A DNA stretch of 33,296 nucleotides from Armatimonadota bacterium (GCA_023511535.1 JAIMBK010000035.1:1-33296); one strand, 5' to 3'. Positions 1-8,868 are shown, numbered from the stretch's first letter. The notes: generated by a model not told the origin, from the letters alone. Numbers and translations are program-made.

Positions 1-2
1 CC

Positions 3-107
3 TGCCCCTACTGCCTCACCAATTTTGAGGACAGCCGGGTAGTCCTGAGTTACGATGACGTCATCGAGGTGAAGGATCTCACGGAGATCCTTCAGGAAGT
101 GATTTAG
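3..107 (+). CDS. C-terminal end of a CCG-domain Fe-S protein (HdrD/BamD-like), partial
   Basis: The reading frame is open from base 3 to a TAG at 105-107 and encodes the last 34 residues of a protein whose start lies outside the window. The fragment opens with CPYCLTNFED, which resembles the end of the last cysteine-rich CCG domain in HdrD/GlpC/EtfDH-linked Fe-S oxidoreductases, followed by an acidic helical tail ending LTEILQEVI. Such proteins pass electrons through Fe-S clusters. In the class II benzoyl-CoA reductase cluster of Geobacter, BamD is an HdrD-like protein next to HdrA-like BamE and MvhD-like BamF, and this fragment sits upstream of just such a pair. Assignment to BamD is inference from context; membership of the CCG family rests on only one motif. 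Confidence 0.6.
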   Translation, partial: CPYCLTNFEDSRVVLSYDDVIEVKDLTEILQEVI

Positions 108-125
108 AGGACGGGGAAGCTGGAC

Positions 126-920
126 ATGCAAGATCCAACTGGCGGACCGGACAGGAAAGGCGCGGCGGTGGAAATAGCCTGCGTTCGCTTTGCGGACGGG
201 GAATGGGCCGGGACCCCGGTGCACGTGCCCGGCGAGATGGAGCTCACCATTTATGTAAATCAACAGGAACTGGTCACCGTCCTGTGCACTCCCACCAGGC
301 TGAATTACCTCGTCCTCGGATTCCTGTACGCCGAGGGAATCATCTCGGGTACAGACGACGTGGTGATGATGCGGGTGTGTGAGGAGGAAGCGCTGGCCGA
401 TGTAAGGCTTAAAAACGAGTATAAATTGCCGGCGCAAAAGGCCCTCCCCTCCGGGTGCGGGGGCGGGGCGACTTTCCAGACAAGGGGACAAAAGGTTGCC
501 TCGGAACTTGTTGTTACTCCAACGGAAGTGCTCTCGCTGATGAAAAAGCTTCAAGAGAAGATGGAGCTCTACCGGCTGAGCGGCGGCGTGCACACCTCCG
601 CGCTGGCCGATCCCAAAAACCTGCTGGTGGTGGCGGAGGATATCGGACGGCACAACACCCTGAACAAAATCCAGGGCGAATGTCTGGTGCGCGGGCTGCC
701 AACAAAAGACCGGCTGCTGCTGACTACCGGCCGCGTTTCATCGGAGATGTTGCTCAAGGCGGCCAGGATGCAGGTCCCGGTTGTTGTTTCGCGGCACTCA
801 CCGACGGGAAGAGCCGTTTCGCTTGCCCGTGAGCTGGGCATCGCCCTGGTTGGCCGTGCCTTGGGAAACCGCTTCCTGGTATATTCCCACCCGGAGCGGC
901 TTGGCTGCAAAACAAATTAA
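126..920 (+). CDS. fdhD: FdhD-type sulfur carrier for Mo/W-bisPGD enzymes
   Basis: The 264-residue protein matches the FdhD family, which passes sulfur from a cysteine desulfurase to the molybdenum or tungsten bis-pyranopterin cofactor of formate dehydrogenase-like enzymes. Recognisable family blocks are SGCGGG (about residue 110), GGVHTSAL (about 153-160), EDIGRHNTLNK (about 170-180), LLTTGRVSSEM (about 198-208) and VVVSRHSPTGRAV (about 222-234). The E. coli protein has two cysteines in its catalytic loop; here only one is seen. The ATG lies 18 bases after the stop of the upstream Fe-S protein gene, and the HdrA gene follows after about 55 bases, so the three probably form one operon. The enzyme it serves is not in the window: a formate dehydrogenase or, less conventionally, the tungsten reductase subunit BamB. 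Confidence 0.93.
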   Translation: MQDPTGGPDRKGAAVEIACVRFADGEWAGTPVHVPGEMELTIYVNQQELVTVLCTPTRLNYLVLGFLYAEGIISGTDDVVMMRVCEEEALADVRLKNEYKLPAQKALPSGCGGGATFQTRGQKVASELVVTPTEVLSLMKKLQEKMELYRLSGGVHTSALADPKNLLVVAEDIGRHNTLNKIQGECLVRGLPTKDRLLLTTGRVSSEMLLKAARMQVPVVVSRHSPTGRAVSLARELGIALVGRALGNRFLVYSHPERLGCKTN

Positions 921-974
921 GTATGGCCGGACCCGGGCAGGACGGGCAAATAAAACCTGATGGGGTGATTGAAA

Positions 975-3900
975 GTGGAAGTGCTAAAGGAAAAGATTCA
1001 ACAACTTTGCAAAAGTCTTGCGGGCAGTAATTTTGGAGACGTCATGGTTGTCGGCGGAGGGATCAGCGGCATTCAAGCCTCCCTTGATCTGGCCGCGGCC
1101 GGTTTTAAAGTTTACCTGGTGGAGAAAGCGCCGAGCATCGGCGGGCACATGGCCCAGCTGGACAAGACCTTTCCCACCAACGACTGCTCCATGTGAATCC
1201 TCGCGCCCAAGCTGGTCGAGGTCGACCGGCAGCAAAATATAGAGGTCCTGACCTATACGGAAGTGGACAGGGTCGAAGGAGAAGCGGGAGACTTCCAGGT
1301 AACGCTGATTAAAAAGCCCCGGTATGTTAACGAGAGCAAATGCACGGGCTGTACTACCTGTGTGGAATACTGCCCGGTCGTCTACCCCGATCAATTTAAT
1401 CAGGAAATATCGAAAAATAAAGCCATCCATATCTATTTCGCCCAGGCGATTCCCCTGGTCACCTATATCGACGAAAGCTGCCTTTACCTGAAAGAGAAGA
1501 AATGCCGGATTTGCGAAGCAGTCTGTAAGAATGACGCCATTGATTTTACTCAAACGCCGGAGAAGCTGGAAGTAAAGGTAGGGGCGATCATCCTGGCGCC
1601 GGGCTTTGCGCCGTTTGATCCCGGGTTGAGGAAGGAATATCGCTACGGTGAGTTTGCCAACGTGGTCACCAGCATGGACTACGAGCGGCTGTTATGCGCC
1701 ACCGGGCCGTACGAAGGGGAGATCCTGCGCGCTTCCGACAAAAAGCATCCCCGTAAGATAGCCTGGGTTCAGTGCGTGGGTTCCCGGCAGGTTACTCCCG
1801 GCGGCAACAGCTATTGTTCCGCCGTCTGCTGCACGTATGCCCAAAAACAGGTCATTTTGACCAAAGACCACGACCCGCACGCGGAATGTACGATCTTCCA
1901 CAACGACGTTCGCTCCTACGGCAAGGATTTCGAGCGGTACTTCCAGCGGACGGAAAAACTTCCCGGGGTGCGCTTTATCAGAAGCTACGTATCGATCGTA
2001 AAAGAAGACCCGCAGACGAAAAACGTTACGATCCGGTACACCACCCCCGAAGAAGGGGTAAAAGAAGAAGAATTCGAAATGGTCGTGTTGTCCGTGGGCC
2101 TGACTCCCCCGGCTGATTTTCAGGACCTGGCCGGCAAGTTCGGCATCGAGCTCAATGCCCACGGGTTCTGCAAAACCAATCCGGCCAATCCGATGGAGAC
2201 CTCCCGGCCGGGGATTTTCGTCAGCGGAGCCTTCCAGGGCCCGGTGGACATCCCCGAGTCGGTTTTCAGCGCCAGCGGCGCCGGCTCCCAATGCGGCGAA
2301 CTCCTTGCCTACCGGCGGGGGAAGCTGGCCAGGGAAAGGATCTATCCGCCGGAAAGGGATGTCTCGGGAGAGGAACCCAGGATAGGCGTCTTTGTGTGTC
2401 ATTGCGGGGCCAATATCGGGAGGGTGGTGGACGTTCCTTCCGCCGTTGAATATGCCCTGACCCTGCCCCACGTTGTCTACGCCCAGGAACAGCTCTTTTC
2501 CTGTGCCACCAATGCGGCCAAAGAAATAACCGACATGATCAAGGAAAAAGGGCTGAACCGGGTGGTTGTTGCCGCCTGCTCCCCCCGGACCCTGGAGCCG
2601 CTGTTCCGGGATACCCTGCGGGAGGCGGGAATCAATCAGTATTACTTCGAAATGGCCAACATCCGGGAACATTGCTCCTGGGTCCACGCCAAAGAAAAGG
2701 AAGAGGCCACCCGCAAGGCAAAGGATATCATCCGGATGTCGGTAGCCCGGGCCCTTCATTTGGAGCCCTTGCGGGAATTTGAGCTGCCCGTTCACAAGGC
2801 GGCGTTAGTGGTCGGCGGAGGCCTGGCCGGCCTGACCTGTGCCCTCTCCATCGCGAACCAGGGACACGAGGTTCACCTGGTGGAAAAAGAAAAAGAGCTG
2901 GGAGGAATGGCGCGCAAGATTCATTCCACCCTGGAAGGGCTGGATGTTCAGGCCTACTTGCGGGAACTGATCCGCAAGGTGGATCAGCACCCCTTAATCC
3001 ACGTCTATACCGGGGCTACCATCACGGAGGCCGCCGGTTACGTGGGGAATTTCGTGACCAGAGTGGAATCTGAAAAAGGGGTCACCGAAATAAAACACGG
3101 CGCGGCCATCATCGCTACCGGCGCCGAGGTATACAGACCCACCGAATACCTTTACGGCGCAGACGACCGGGTAATGACCCACCTGGAGCTGGAGGAGCGG
3201 ATTGCCAAAGGAGAAGTACCTAACGTCCGGAGCCTGGTGATGATCCAATGCGTGGGCTGCCGAAATGAAGACAGAAATTACTGCAGCCGGGTCTGTTGCA
3301 GCGAATCGATCAAGAACGCCTTGAAACTGAAAGAGCTAAACCCGCAGATGGAGATCTACATTCTCTTCCGGGATATCAGAACGTATGGGTTCAAAGAGGA
3401 TTATTACCGGGAAGCGGCCGGAAAAGAGGTAAGGTTTATCCGCTACGAGCCGGACGATCCGCCCCGGGTGGAAGCCGCGGAGGATGAGGAAGGCCGGCCG
3501 GTCTTGCGGGTTACCGTGACCGATCCGGTTTTAGGCCAAAAACTTGCCATCGATGCCGATCTGATTGCTTTGGCGGCCGCTGTCGTCCCTGCCGCCGGAA
3601 CCAGGGAAGTGGCTGGATTATTCAAGGTTAACTTAAGCCCGGACGGCTTCTTCAAAGAAGCCCACGTCAAATTAAGACCGGTTGAGTTTGCTACAGACGG
3701 CGTTTATCTTTGCGGGATGGCTCACTATCCCAAGTTTATCCCGGAAACGATTAACCAGGCCTATGGTGCTGCCGGGCGGGCCTTAACGCTTCTCTCCCGG
3801 GAGGCAGTTACCGCCTCCGGCTCTGTTTGCGAGGTGAATGAGCAAAAATGTATGGGCTGTGGGGCATGTAGCGCGGTTTGTGCCTATGGCGCCATCGAGT

Positions 3901-4091
3901 TCCGGGAGACCCGCCGGGGCAAAAAGGCGGTGGTTAACCCTGTTCTCTGTAAAGGAGACGGTCTCTGCAATGCAAAGTGTCCAACGGGGGCGATTCAACT
4001 CAAGCACTTTACCGATGAAGAGATCTTGAGTCAAATCGACGCGCTGGTTTGGGCGGAAGATCGGCAACTTGCCGCCGTGGCGGTAAGGTAG
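975..4091 (+). CDS. hdrA: Selenocysteine-containing double HdrA (BamE-like) flavin/Fe-S electron-transfer subunit
   Basis: This is one gene read through an in-frame TGA at 1194-1196 (Sec74), giving 1038 residues. The frame before the TGA (FPTNDCSM) and after it (ILAPKLVEV) are the same frame, and together rebuild the HdrA motif in which a Cys or Sec follows. A SECIS-like hairpin lies just downstream. Domains: a first FAD-binding HdrA module ([10 protein letters not shown] near residue 20); ferredoxin cysteines at about 123-133 and 170-185; the QCVGSR...CSAVCC region; the [10 protein letters not shown] region; a second FAD module (GGGLAGLTC near 610) with its own QCVGCR...CSRVCC; and two C-terminal 4Fe-4S motifs from about 960. 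HdrA proteins carry the bifurcating flavin of heterodisulfide reductase-type complexes, and BamE is the related subunit of class II benzoyl-CoA reductase. GTG 975 is preferred because GGGGTGA (962-968) sits six bases before it; TTG 969 would abut that site. A selenocysteine-blind gene caller would report two pieces, split at 1196 and restarting at 1263. Confidence 0.9.
1194..1229 (+). promoter_or_regulatory. UGA(Sec) codon with bacterial SECIS-like hairpin in hdrA
   Basis: The TGA at 1194-1196 is followed by a perfect 7-bp stem, CTGGTCG (1212-1218) with CGACCGG (1223-1229, one U-G pair), closing an AGGT loop at 1219-1222. The loop begins 22 bases after the TGA. Bacterial SECIS elements place a short stem with a G-U-bearing loop at about this distance, and E. 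coli fdhF also has AGGU in its loop. SelB would bind here to deliver Sec-tRNA. The hairpin is seen in the sequence; its function is inferred. Confidence 0.82.
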
Positions 4092-4192
4092 ACATTGAAA
4101 AGCCGGACCAGGCCGCTGTCTCGCCGGCCCGAAGCGTTGGCGCGACGGCAAACGAGTTTCACGAGCAAGCACAAAAAAAGGGGGTGGAACGG

Positions 4193-5023
4193 ATGAGGAC
4201 TAAATTTAAACCGAGAATCCTGGGCTTTGTCTGCCATTGGTGAGTGTACGGCGCTGCCGACCTGGCTGGAGTTTCCAGACTGCAATATACAACTGAAATG
4301 CGGCTTATTCGCGTCATGTGTTCCGGGAGAGTCGACCTGAAGCATGTTCTCCGGGCCTTCTCAAACGGAATAGACGGGGTGTTTATCGGCGGCTGCCGTT
4401 TTGATGAATGTAATTATACTACGCATGGAAATTACCATGCGCTGAACATGGTGCTGCTCTGCAGAAAAATAATGGAACACACCGGACTGAACCCGGAAAG
4501 GTTAAGGTTCGAAGTTATGTCCGGCAGTGAAGGAAACCTTTTTGCCGAAGTGGTGAATGATTTTGTCAAGAAGGTGAAGGAGTTAGGCCCTCTCGGAAAG
4601 GGCGAGGGAATAGACAAAAATGAGCTACAGTCCAAACTTGCGGAAATTACAAAGTTAGTCCCCTACATTAAGCTGGTGAAACAGGAGAAGCTGGCGTCAC
4701 GTCTTGTCAATTTGGAAGATTATGACAGGCTTTTTACGAGTGAGGAAGTAGGAAGTCTACTAAGCCAGGTACCCGCGTACTATATTGATCCGGAGAAGTG
4801 CCAGGCCTGCGGGACTTGCGCCAGGAGATGCCCGGCTGAGGCGATTGCCGGCGGCAAGAACCTGAACCATGTAATTGATCAAGAGAAATGCATAAAATGC
4901 GGAACTTGCTTTGAAGCTTGCCCCCCTCGCTTTGGGGCGGTGAGGAAGATTGTCGGGGAGCCTGTTCCGCCTCCCCTTCCGGAAGAAAAAAGAACTATAG
5001 TCAGAAAGAAGAAAGAAAACTGA
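4193..5023 (+). CDS. mvhD: Selenocysteine-containing MvhD/ferredoxin fusion (BamF-like)
   Basis: The 276-residue product is read through a TGA at 4241-4243 (Sec17). The N-terminus, ILGFVCHW-Sec-VYGAADLAGVSR, is the start of the MvhD/HdrD-linked delta subunit of F420-non-reducing hydrogenase, where a CxxC pair helps bind a [2Fe-2S] cluster; Sec replaces the second Cys. Further cluster cysteines are in MCSGRVD and GGCRFDECNY. From about residue 200 there is a two-cluster ferredoxin domain (CQACGTCARRC and CIKCGTCFEAC) and a Lys/Arg-rich tail. MvhD passes electrons between a hydrogenase or formate dehydrogenase and HdrA. The Geobacter benzoyl-CoA reductase subunit BamF is of this type and is reported to contain Sec. 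ATG 4193 follows a GGGGGTGG site; an upstream in-frame ATG at 4049 has no such support. The gene lies 101 bases after hdrA, probably co-transcribed. Confidence 0.9.
4241..4278 (+). promoter_or_regulatory. UGA(Sec) codon with SECIS-like hairpin in mvhD
   Basis: After the TGA at 4241-4243, CTGGA (4266-4270) pairs with TCCAG (4274-4278) around a GTT loop at 4271-4273. The stem can be lengthened by three more pairs if A4279 is bulged. The loop starts 27 bases after the TGA, within the range accepted for bacterial SECIS elements, and presents G and U in the loop. The hairpin is seen; SelB recognition is inferred. Confidence 0.75.
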
Positions 5024-5211
5024 GCTAAATAATAGAAGAGGCAAAGGCGCCGAAGCATAGAGGGAGAAAGGTGCAGGGGAGAAAGATGTCCCGCATCACG
5101 GCCTCTTCAGCAGGAGCGTCCAAACCTTCCCGGTCAAGGGGACAGGGATGCCCTGATAAATTTTTCCTGCGGCGACTGGAGTCCAACGACGACTAAAAGG
5201 AGGCGGGGTTT

Positions 5212-5955
5212 TTGTTAAGTGGTAAGACAGCCATTATTACCGGCGCCCGGCAGGGCATCGGCGAAGCGGTGGCGCTGGCTTTCGCCCGGGCGGGGGCCGA
5301 CTTGATGCTGGTGAGCCGCCGGATCAAAGAAGACGACACGGTGGTGGCCGGCTGCCGGGAAGCCGGACGGCGGGTGCTGGCGATGCAGGTGGACGTGGCC
5401 GACCGGGCGCAGGTCCAGCAAATGGTGGACCGCACCCTGGCCGAGTTTGGAAAAATCGACGTCCTCTTCAACAACGCCGGCGTAAGCAAGCCCGCCATGC
5501 TCTGGAAGCTTACCGAGGAGCAGTGGGACGAGGTAATCAACGTTAATTTAAAGGGCACCTTCAATTGCATCCAGGCCGTTGCCGGTCCGATGATGGAGCA
5601 AAAACGGGGCGCGATCATCAACGTCACTTCCTCCGCCGGGCTGCTCGGCACCATCGGCCAGGTCAACTACACCGCCGCCAAAGGCGGGGTCCACGCCCTG
5701 ACCAAATCAGCGGCCAGGGAACTGGCCAGATACGGGATCACCGTCAACTGCATCGCGCCCATGGCCATCACCGAAATGACCAAAACCATCGCCACCGATC
5801 CGCGCTTTAAAGACAAATATTTGGAACGCATTCCCCTGGGGCGCTTCGCCGATCCGGAAGAGGTGGCCCCGGTGGTGGTCTTCCTGGCTTCCGACGGCGC
5901 CCGGTACATTACCGGCCAGACGATCTGCGTCGACGGCGGGATGGTTATGCTGTAA
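5212..5955 (+). CDS. Short-chain dehydrogenase/reductase (possible 3-hydroxyacyl-CoA dehydrogenase)
   Basis: The 247-residue protein is a classical SDR. It has the nucleotide-binding TGARQGIG motif near residue 11, NNAG near 90, the catalytic Ser in NVTSSAG (about 140) and Tyr-x3-Lys in NYTAAKGG (about 153). It ends in the usual GQTICVDGG segment. TTG 5212 has AGGAGG eight bases upstream. The next gene, a thiolase, starts 19 bases after its stop. An SDR followed by a thiolase and an OB-fold/Zn-ribbon protein also occurs in the toluene pathway (BbsCD with BbsAB), where the SDR oxidises a beta-hydroxyacyl-CoA. Beside bamA the natural substrate would be 3-hydroxypimelyl-CoA, but this is inference; the fold alone does not distinguish it from a FabG-like reductase. 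Confidence 0.88.
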   Translation: MLSGKTAIITGARQGIGEAVALAFARAGADLMLVSRRIKEDDTVVAGCREAGRRVLAMQVDVADRAQVQQMVDRTLAEFGKIDVLFNNAGVSKPAMLWKLTEEQWDEVINVNLKGTFNCIQAVAGPMMEQKRGAIINVTSSAGLLGTIGQVNYTAAKGGVHALTKSAARELARYGITVNCIAPMAITEMTKTIATDPRFKDKYLERIPLGRFADPEEVAPVVVFLASDGARYITGQTICVDGGMVML

Positions 5956-5974
5956 GGTGAGGGGGAGGGTAAAG

Positions 5975-7129
5975 ATGTCGAGGGATGTAGCCATTATTGG
6001 CGTGGGACAGACGAAATTTACGCGGAATTACCAGGGGTCGCTCCGGGAAATGGTCTTTGAGGCCTTTGCCGAAGCCTTGCGGGACGCCGGGATTACCGCC
6101 CGGGAAATCGGCGCCTCCCTCATCTGTTCGGCGCCGGAATACGACAAACAACGCAGCCCGGCGGGCCTGCTCGCCGAATACCTGGGCTTAAACCCGCAGC
6201 CCACCTTTGTACTGGAAAGTATCTGCTCTTCCTCAACGACCGGAGTGCGGGTGGGGTATTCACTAATCAAAGCGGGGTTGCACGATGTGGTGGCGGTGAT
6301 TGGCTTCCAAAAAATGTCCGAAATATCCTCGGCGGAGTCGCAGGAGCGAATGGGCCGGGGGGCGGACATCATGTGGGAAGCGCCCTTCGGAAGCATGATG
6401 CCGGCTTATTACGCCATGCACGCCCAGGCCCACTTTGCCCGGTACGGCACCACAGAGGAAGACCTGGCCCTGATCCGGGTTAAGGCTTCCAAATACGGGG
6501 CTTTAAATGAACGGGCCGTTTTCCGCAAAGAGCTCACCGTCGAGCAGTGCCTGAACTCTGCGGTGGTTTCCAGCCCCCTGAAGGTGTACGACTGCTGCGC
6601 CAACGCCGACGGGGCCTCCTGTCTGATTTTGGCCAACGCCGACCGGGCCAAAGCAATTTCCGCCAAACCCGTCTGGATTTTGGGGCTGGGAGCCGCTTCG
6701 GAAACCATGAGCCTGACCGGCCGGGAGGCCCTGGACGGGCTGCGGGCAGCCCGCCTGGCGGCCCGGGAGGCCTATCAAATGGCCGGCCTCACCCCCGGGG
6801 AGATCGACGTGGCGGAAGTGCACGACTGCTTCACCATTGCCGAGTTGATGGCTTACGAAGACCTGGGCTTTGCCGAACCGGGCAAGGGCGTGGAATTGAT
6901 CCGCAACGGCCAGACCTCACTCGGCGGCCGGATTCCGGTGAACGTGGACGGGGGCCTGTTGTCCAAGGGGCACCCGATCGGCGCCACGGGCGGCTCTCAG
7001 GTGCGCACCATTGTTTTGCAGTTGCGCGGCGAAGCCGGGCCCATGCAGGTGCCGGGGGCGGAGATAGGCCTGGTGCACAACATCGGCGGGGTAGGTATCT
7101 ATAGTAATGTGATCATTCTGGGGAGGTAG
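5975..7129 (+). CDS. Thiolase-family acyl-CoA acyltransferase (SCP2/lipid-transfer type)
   Basis: The 384-residue protein belongs to the thiolase superfamily, in the SCP-x/acetyl-CoA acetyltransferase branch. The nucleophilic Cys is in ESICSSSTTG (about residue 85); further catalytic segments are VHDCFTIAE (about 285) and SKGHPIGATGGSQ near 335-345. ATG 5975 is preferred to GTG 5957 because a GGGGGAGGG site ends six bases before it. Thiolases of this branch are often inactive alone and need a small OB-fold/Zn-ribbon partner, and exactly such a gene follows seven bases after the stop. The structurally known example is BbsAB of anaerobic toluene degradation. Here the pair may cleave 3-oxopimelyl-CoA made after BamA; that substrate is inferred from the neighbourhood only. 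Confidence 0.88.
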   Translation: MSRDVAIIGVGQTKFTRNYQGSLREMVFEAFAEALRDAGITAREIGASLICSAPEYDKQRSPAGLLAEYLGLNPQPTFVLESICSSSTTGVRVGYSLIKAGLHDVVAVIGFQKMSEISSAESQERMGRGADIMWEAPFGSMMPAYYAMHAQAHFARYGTTEEDLALIRVKASKYGALNERAVFRKELTVEQCLNSAVVSSPLKVYDCCANADGASCLILANADRAKAISAKPVWILGLGAASETMSLTGREALDGLRAARLAAREAYQMAGLTPGEIDVAEVHDCFTIAELMAYEDLGFAEPGKGVELIRNGQTSLGGRIPVNVDGGLLSKGHPIGATGGSQVRTIVLQLRGEAGPMQVPGAEIGLVHNIGGVGIYSNVIILGR

Positions 7130-7135
7130 GGTAGC

Positions 7136-7546
7136 GTGGGGTTTGAAAAATTCGGGCCGAAAAGCTTCACCGCCCAGACCAGGGTGGCGGAGTTTGCGGA
7201 TAAGCTGGCCGCGGGGGAAATCTGCGCCACCCGGTGTGTAAGGTGCCGGCGGGTCTATTTCCCGCCGCGGGCAGATTGCGTTAGTTGCCTGGGTAACAGC
7301 ATGGAATGGGAGAAAATTCCTGAAAAAGGGAAGCTGGTTAGCTACACCAGGGTTCAGTATCCCCCGGCGGGGTTTGAGGCGGATGCGCCCTACACCCTGG
7401 CCCTGGTGGATTTCGGGGAGGTGAAAGTGTTCGGCCGGTTGAGCAACGCCGTAGAGGAAGCCGGGATTAAAGTGGGCAGGGAAGTAAAACCGGTGGTGCT
7501 CACCACGCCGGACGGGCAGTTGACTTACGAATTTGTCCTGATTTAA
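7136..7546 (+). CDS. Zn-ribbon/OB-fold (DUF35) partner of the thiolase
   Basis: This 136-residue protein has the two-part layout of the DUF35 family: an N-terminal helix, a rubredoxin-like zinc ribbon with two CxxC pairs (RCVRCRR near residue 35 and DCVSCLG near 50), then an OB-fold beta-barrel domain with SYTRVQYPPAGF and FGRLSNA. The GTG start follows a purine-rich stretch that overlaps the end of the thiolase gene. Members act as non-catalytic or CoA-channelling subunits of SCP2-type thiolases; BbsA is the clearest case. Its position directly after the thiolase supports a heteromeric enzyme. The long non-coding gap that follows suggests the operon from the SDR gene ends here. Confidence 0.87.
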   Translation: MGFEKFGPKSFTAQTRVAEFADKLAAGEICATRCVRCRRVYFPPRADCVSCLGNSMEWEKIPEKGKLVSYTRVQYPPAGFEADAPYTLALVDFGEVKVFGRLSNAVEEAGIKVGREVKPVVLTTPDGQLTYEFVLI

Positions 7547-7592
7547 CATTCTGTGATTTGAATTTATTTTCGCCGGGTGCTCTTTTTTTCCA

Positions 7593-7612
7593 TATACCAC
7601 CTTTGGTATAAT
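7593..7612 (+). promoter_or_regulatory. Candidate -10 box and overlapping palindrome upstream of bamA
   Basis: In the 191-base gap before bamA, TATACCA (7593-7599) and TGGTATA (7604-7610) form a 7-bp inverted repeat, and its right half overlaps a TATAAT at 7607-7612. No good -35 is visible 16-18 bases upstream, which fits a promoter that needs an activator or one covered by an operator. The palindrome could equally be a small hairpin. Confidence 0.4.
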
Positions 7613-7737
7613 GTGGAATATTAACAGAAGCTTCGCAGATTACCCGGAACCATTTGCATTAAAGTTATGGATTCCGTTGTTCATTTGGGCAATCCTGTGA
7701 TTTAAAAATAAACAAACGATAAAGGAGGAATTTGTTT

Positions 7738-8868
7738 ATGGATCTTAACAAATGGCCGCGGGAGACCGGCGTCAAAGATCACAACCTTTTCGGGGACGAG
7801 TTTTTCGGGACCGAACCGCCGTGCGTGATGTACGAAAAAAGGCCCGTTCTGGACCCGGAAGGCAAACCGGTGGAAGGGCTGTACAGTGCGTGGATCATTT
7901 TTAATAACCCCGCCCAATACAATTCCTACACCACGGAAATGGTGAAGGGCGCGATTGCCGCTTTCAACCGGGCTTCCATGGACAATTCGGTAACAACGGT
8001 TGTGTTTACCGCCGTCGGGGACCGGGCTTTTTGCACCGGCGGCAACACCAAGGAGTATGCCGAGTATTACTCCATGACGTTCGAATACTCCCTGTACATG
8101 GATCTGTTCAATGGCATGGTGGACGCCATCCTGAACTGCAAAAAGCCGGTTATCTGCCGGGTGAACGGCATGCGGGTGGCCGGCGGGCAGGAAATCGGCA
8201 CGGCCTGCGACCTGACCATTGCTTCCGACCTGGCTGTTTTTGGACAGGCCGGGCCGCGGCACGGGTCTGCCCCGGTAGGCGGCGCTACGGACTTCCTGCC
8301 CTGGTTTATGGGGATGGAGCGCGGAATGTGGAGCAGTATTTCCTGCGAAATGATCAGCGCCTATAAAGCGATGCTCTGGGGATTGATCATCAAGGCCGTC
8401 CCGGTTTTAAAACTGGACGGGAAGTTTATCTGTAACCCTCAGGTGGTAACGGACAAGTTTGTGGAGAACGGGCAGATTGTGTACGGTGATTTTGTCACCG
8501 GGGAGGCGGCCAGGGAGGCCAAAGAAAAAGTGAAAGCGGCCACCGTGGACTTTTCGCTTCTGGATGCCGAGGTAAATAATTTCATCTGGAAATTTACCAA
8601 CCTGTTCCCGCACTGCCTGCAAATGTCCATCGACTCGGTCAGGGCCAAGAAGAAGTTCTTCTGGGACCAGGGCAAGGTGGTCTACCGCCACTGGCTGACC
8701 GCAAACATGATGAGCGAGGCCTACCTGGGCTTCAATGCGTTCAATACCAAGAAGCTCACCGGCAAAGACGTCATCGATTTTATCGAATACAGACGGCAGC
8801 TTGCCCAGGCAAAGCCGTTCACCCAGGAACTCGTCGACGCCGTAATGGCGCCGCGCATTGAGAAGTGA
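7738..8868 (+). CDS. bamA: 6-oxocyclohex-1-ene-1-carbonyl-CoA hydrolase
   Basis: The 376-residue protein is a BamA-type ring hydrolase, a crotonase-fold enzyme that adds water and hydrolytically opens the ring of 6-oxocyclohex-1-ene-1-carbonyl-CoA to give 3-hydroxypimelyl-CoA. Family-specific segments include CTGGNTKEYAEYY (about 99-111), NGMRVAGGQEIGTACDLT (about 143-160), FGQAGPRHGSAPVGGATDFLP (about 168-188) and the C-terminal KFTNLFPHCLQMS. The length is that of characterised BamA proteins and greater than ordinary enoyl-CoA hydratases. ATG 7738 lies nine bases after AGGAGG; TTG 7732 would be too close. The last codons and stop (GAGAAGTGA) run directly into the palindromic repeat that follows. 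BamA is a standard marker of anaerobic benzoyl-CoA degradation, so this is the firmest functional anchor in the window. Confidence 0.96.
   Translation: MDLNKWPRETGVKDHNLFGDEFFGTEPPCVMYEKRPVLDPEGKPVEGLYSAWIIFNNPAQYNSYTTEMVKGAIAAFNRASMDNSVTTVVFTAVGDRAFCTGGNTKEYAEYYSMTFEYSLYMDLFNGMVDAILNCKKPVICRVNGMRVAGGQEIGTACDLTIASDLAVFGQAGPRHGSAPVGGATDFLPWFMGMERGMWSSISCEMISAYKAMLWGLIIKAVPVLKLDGKFICNPQVVTDKFVENGQIVYGDFVTGEAAREAKEKVKAATVDFSLLDAEVNNFIWKFTNLFPHCLQMSIDSVRAKKKFFWDQGKVVYRHWLTANMMSEAYLGFNAFNTKKLTGKDVIDFIEYRRQLAQAKPFTQELVDAVMAPRIEK

Noticed and set aside
1194-1263. Reading the hdrA TGA as a real stop, with a small FAD-domain fragment (969-1196) and a separate gene from 1263
   Set aside because: Frame and family motif continue straight through the TGA, the first piece alone is only a fragment of a Rossmann domain, and a SECIS-like hairpin follows.
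1692-2795. 367-codon open frame on the minus strand inside hdrA
   Set aside because: It lies wholly antisense to a clear gene, is rich in Gly/Pro/His from GC-biased reverse reading, and has no recognisable domain.
4049-4192. N-terminal extension of mvhD from ATG 4049
   Set aside because: The extension has no family similarity, and a good ribosome binding site precedes ATG 4193, where the MvhD-like sequence begins.
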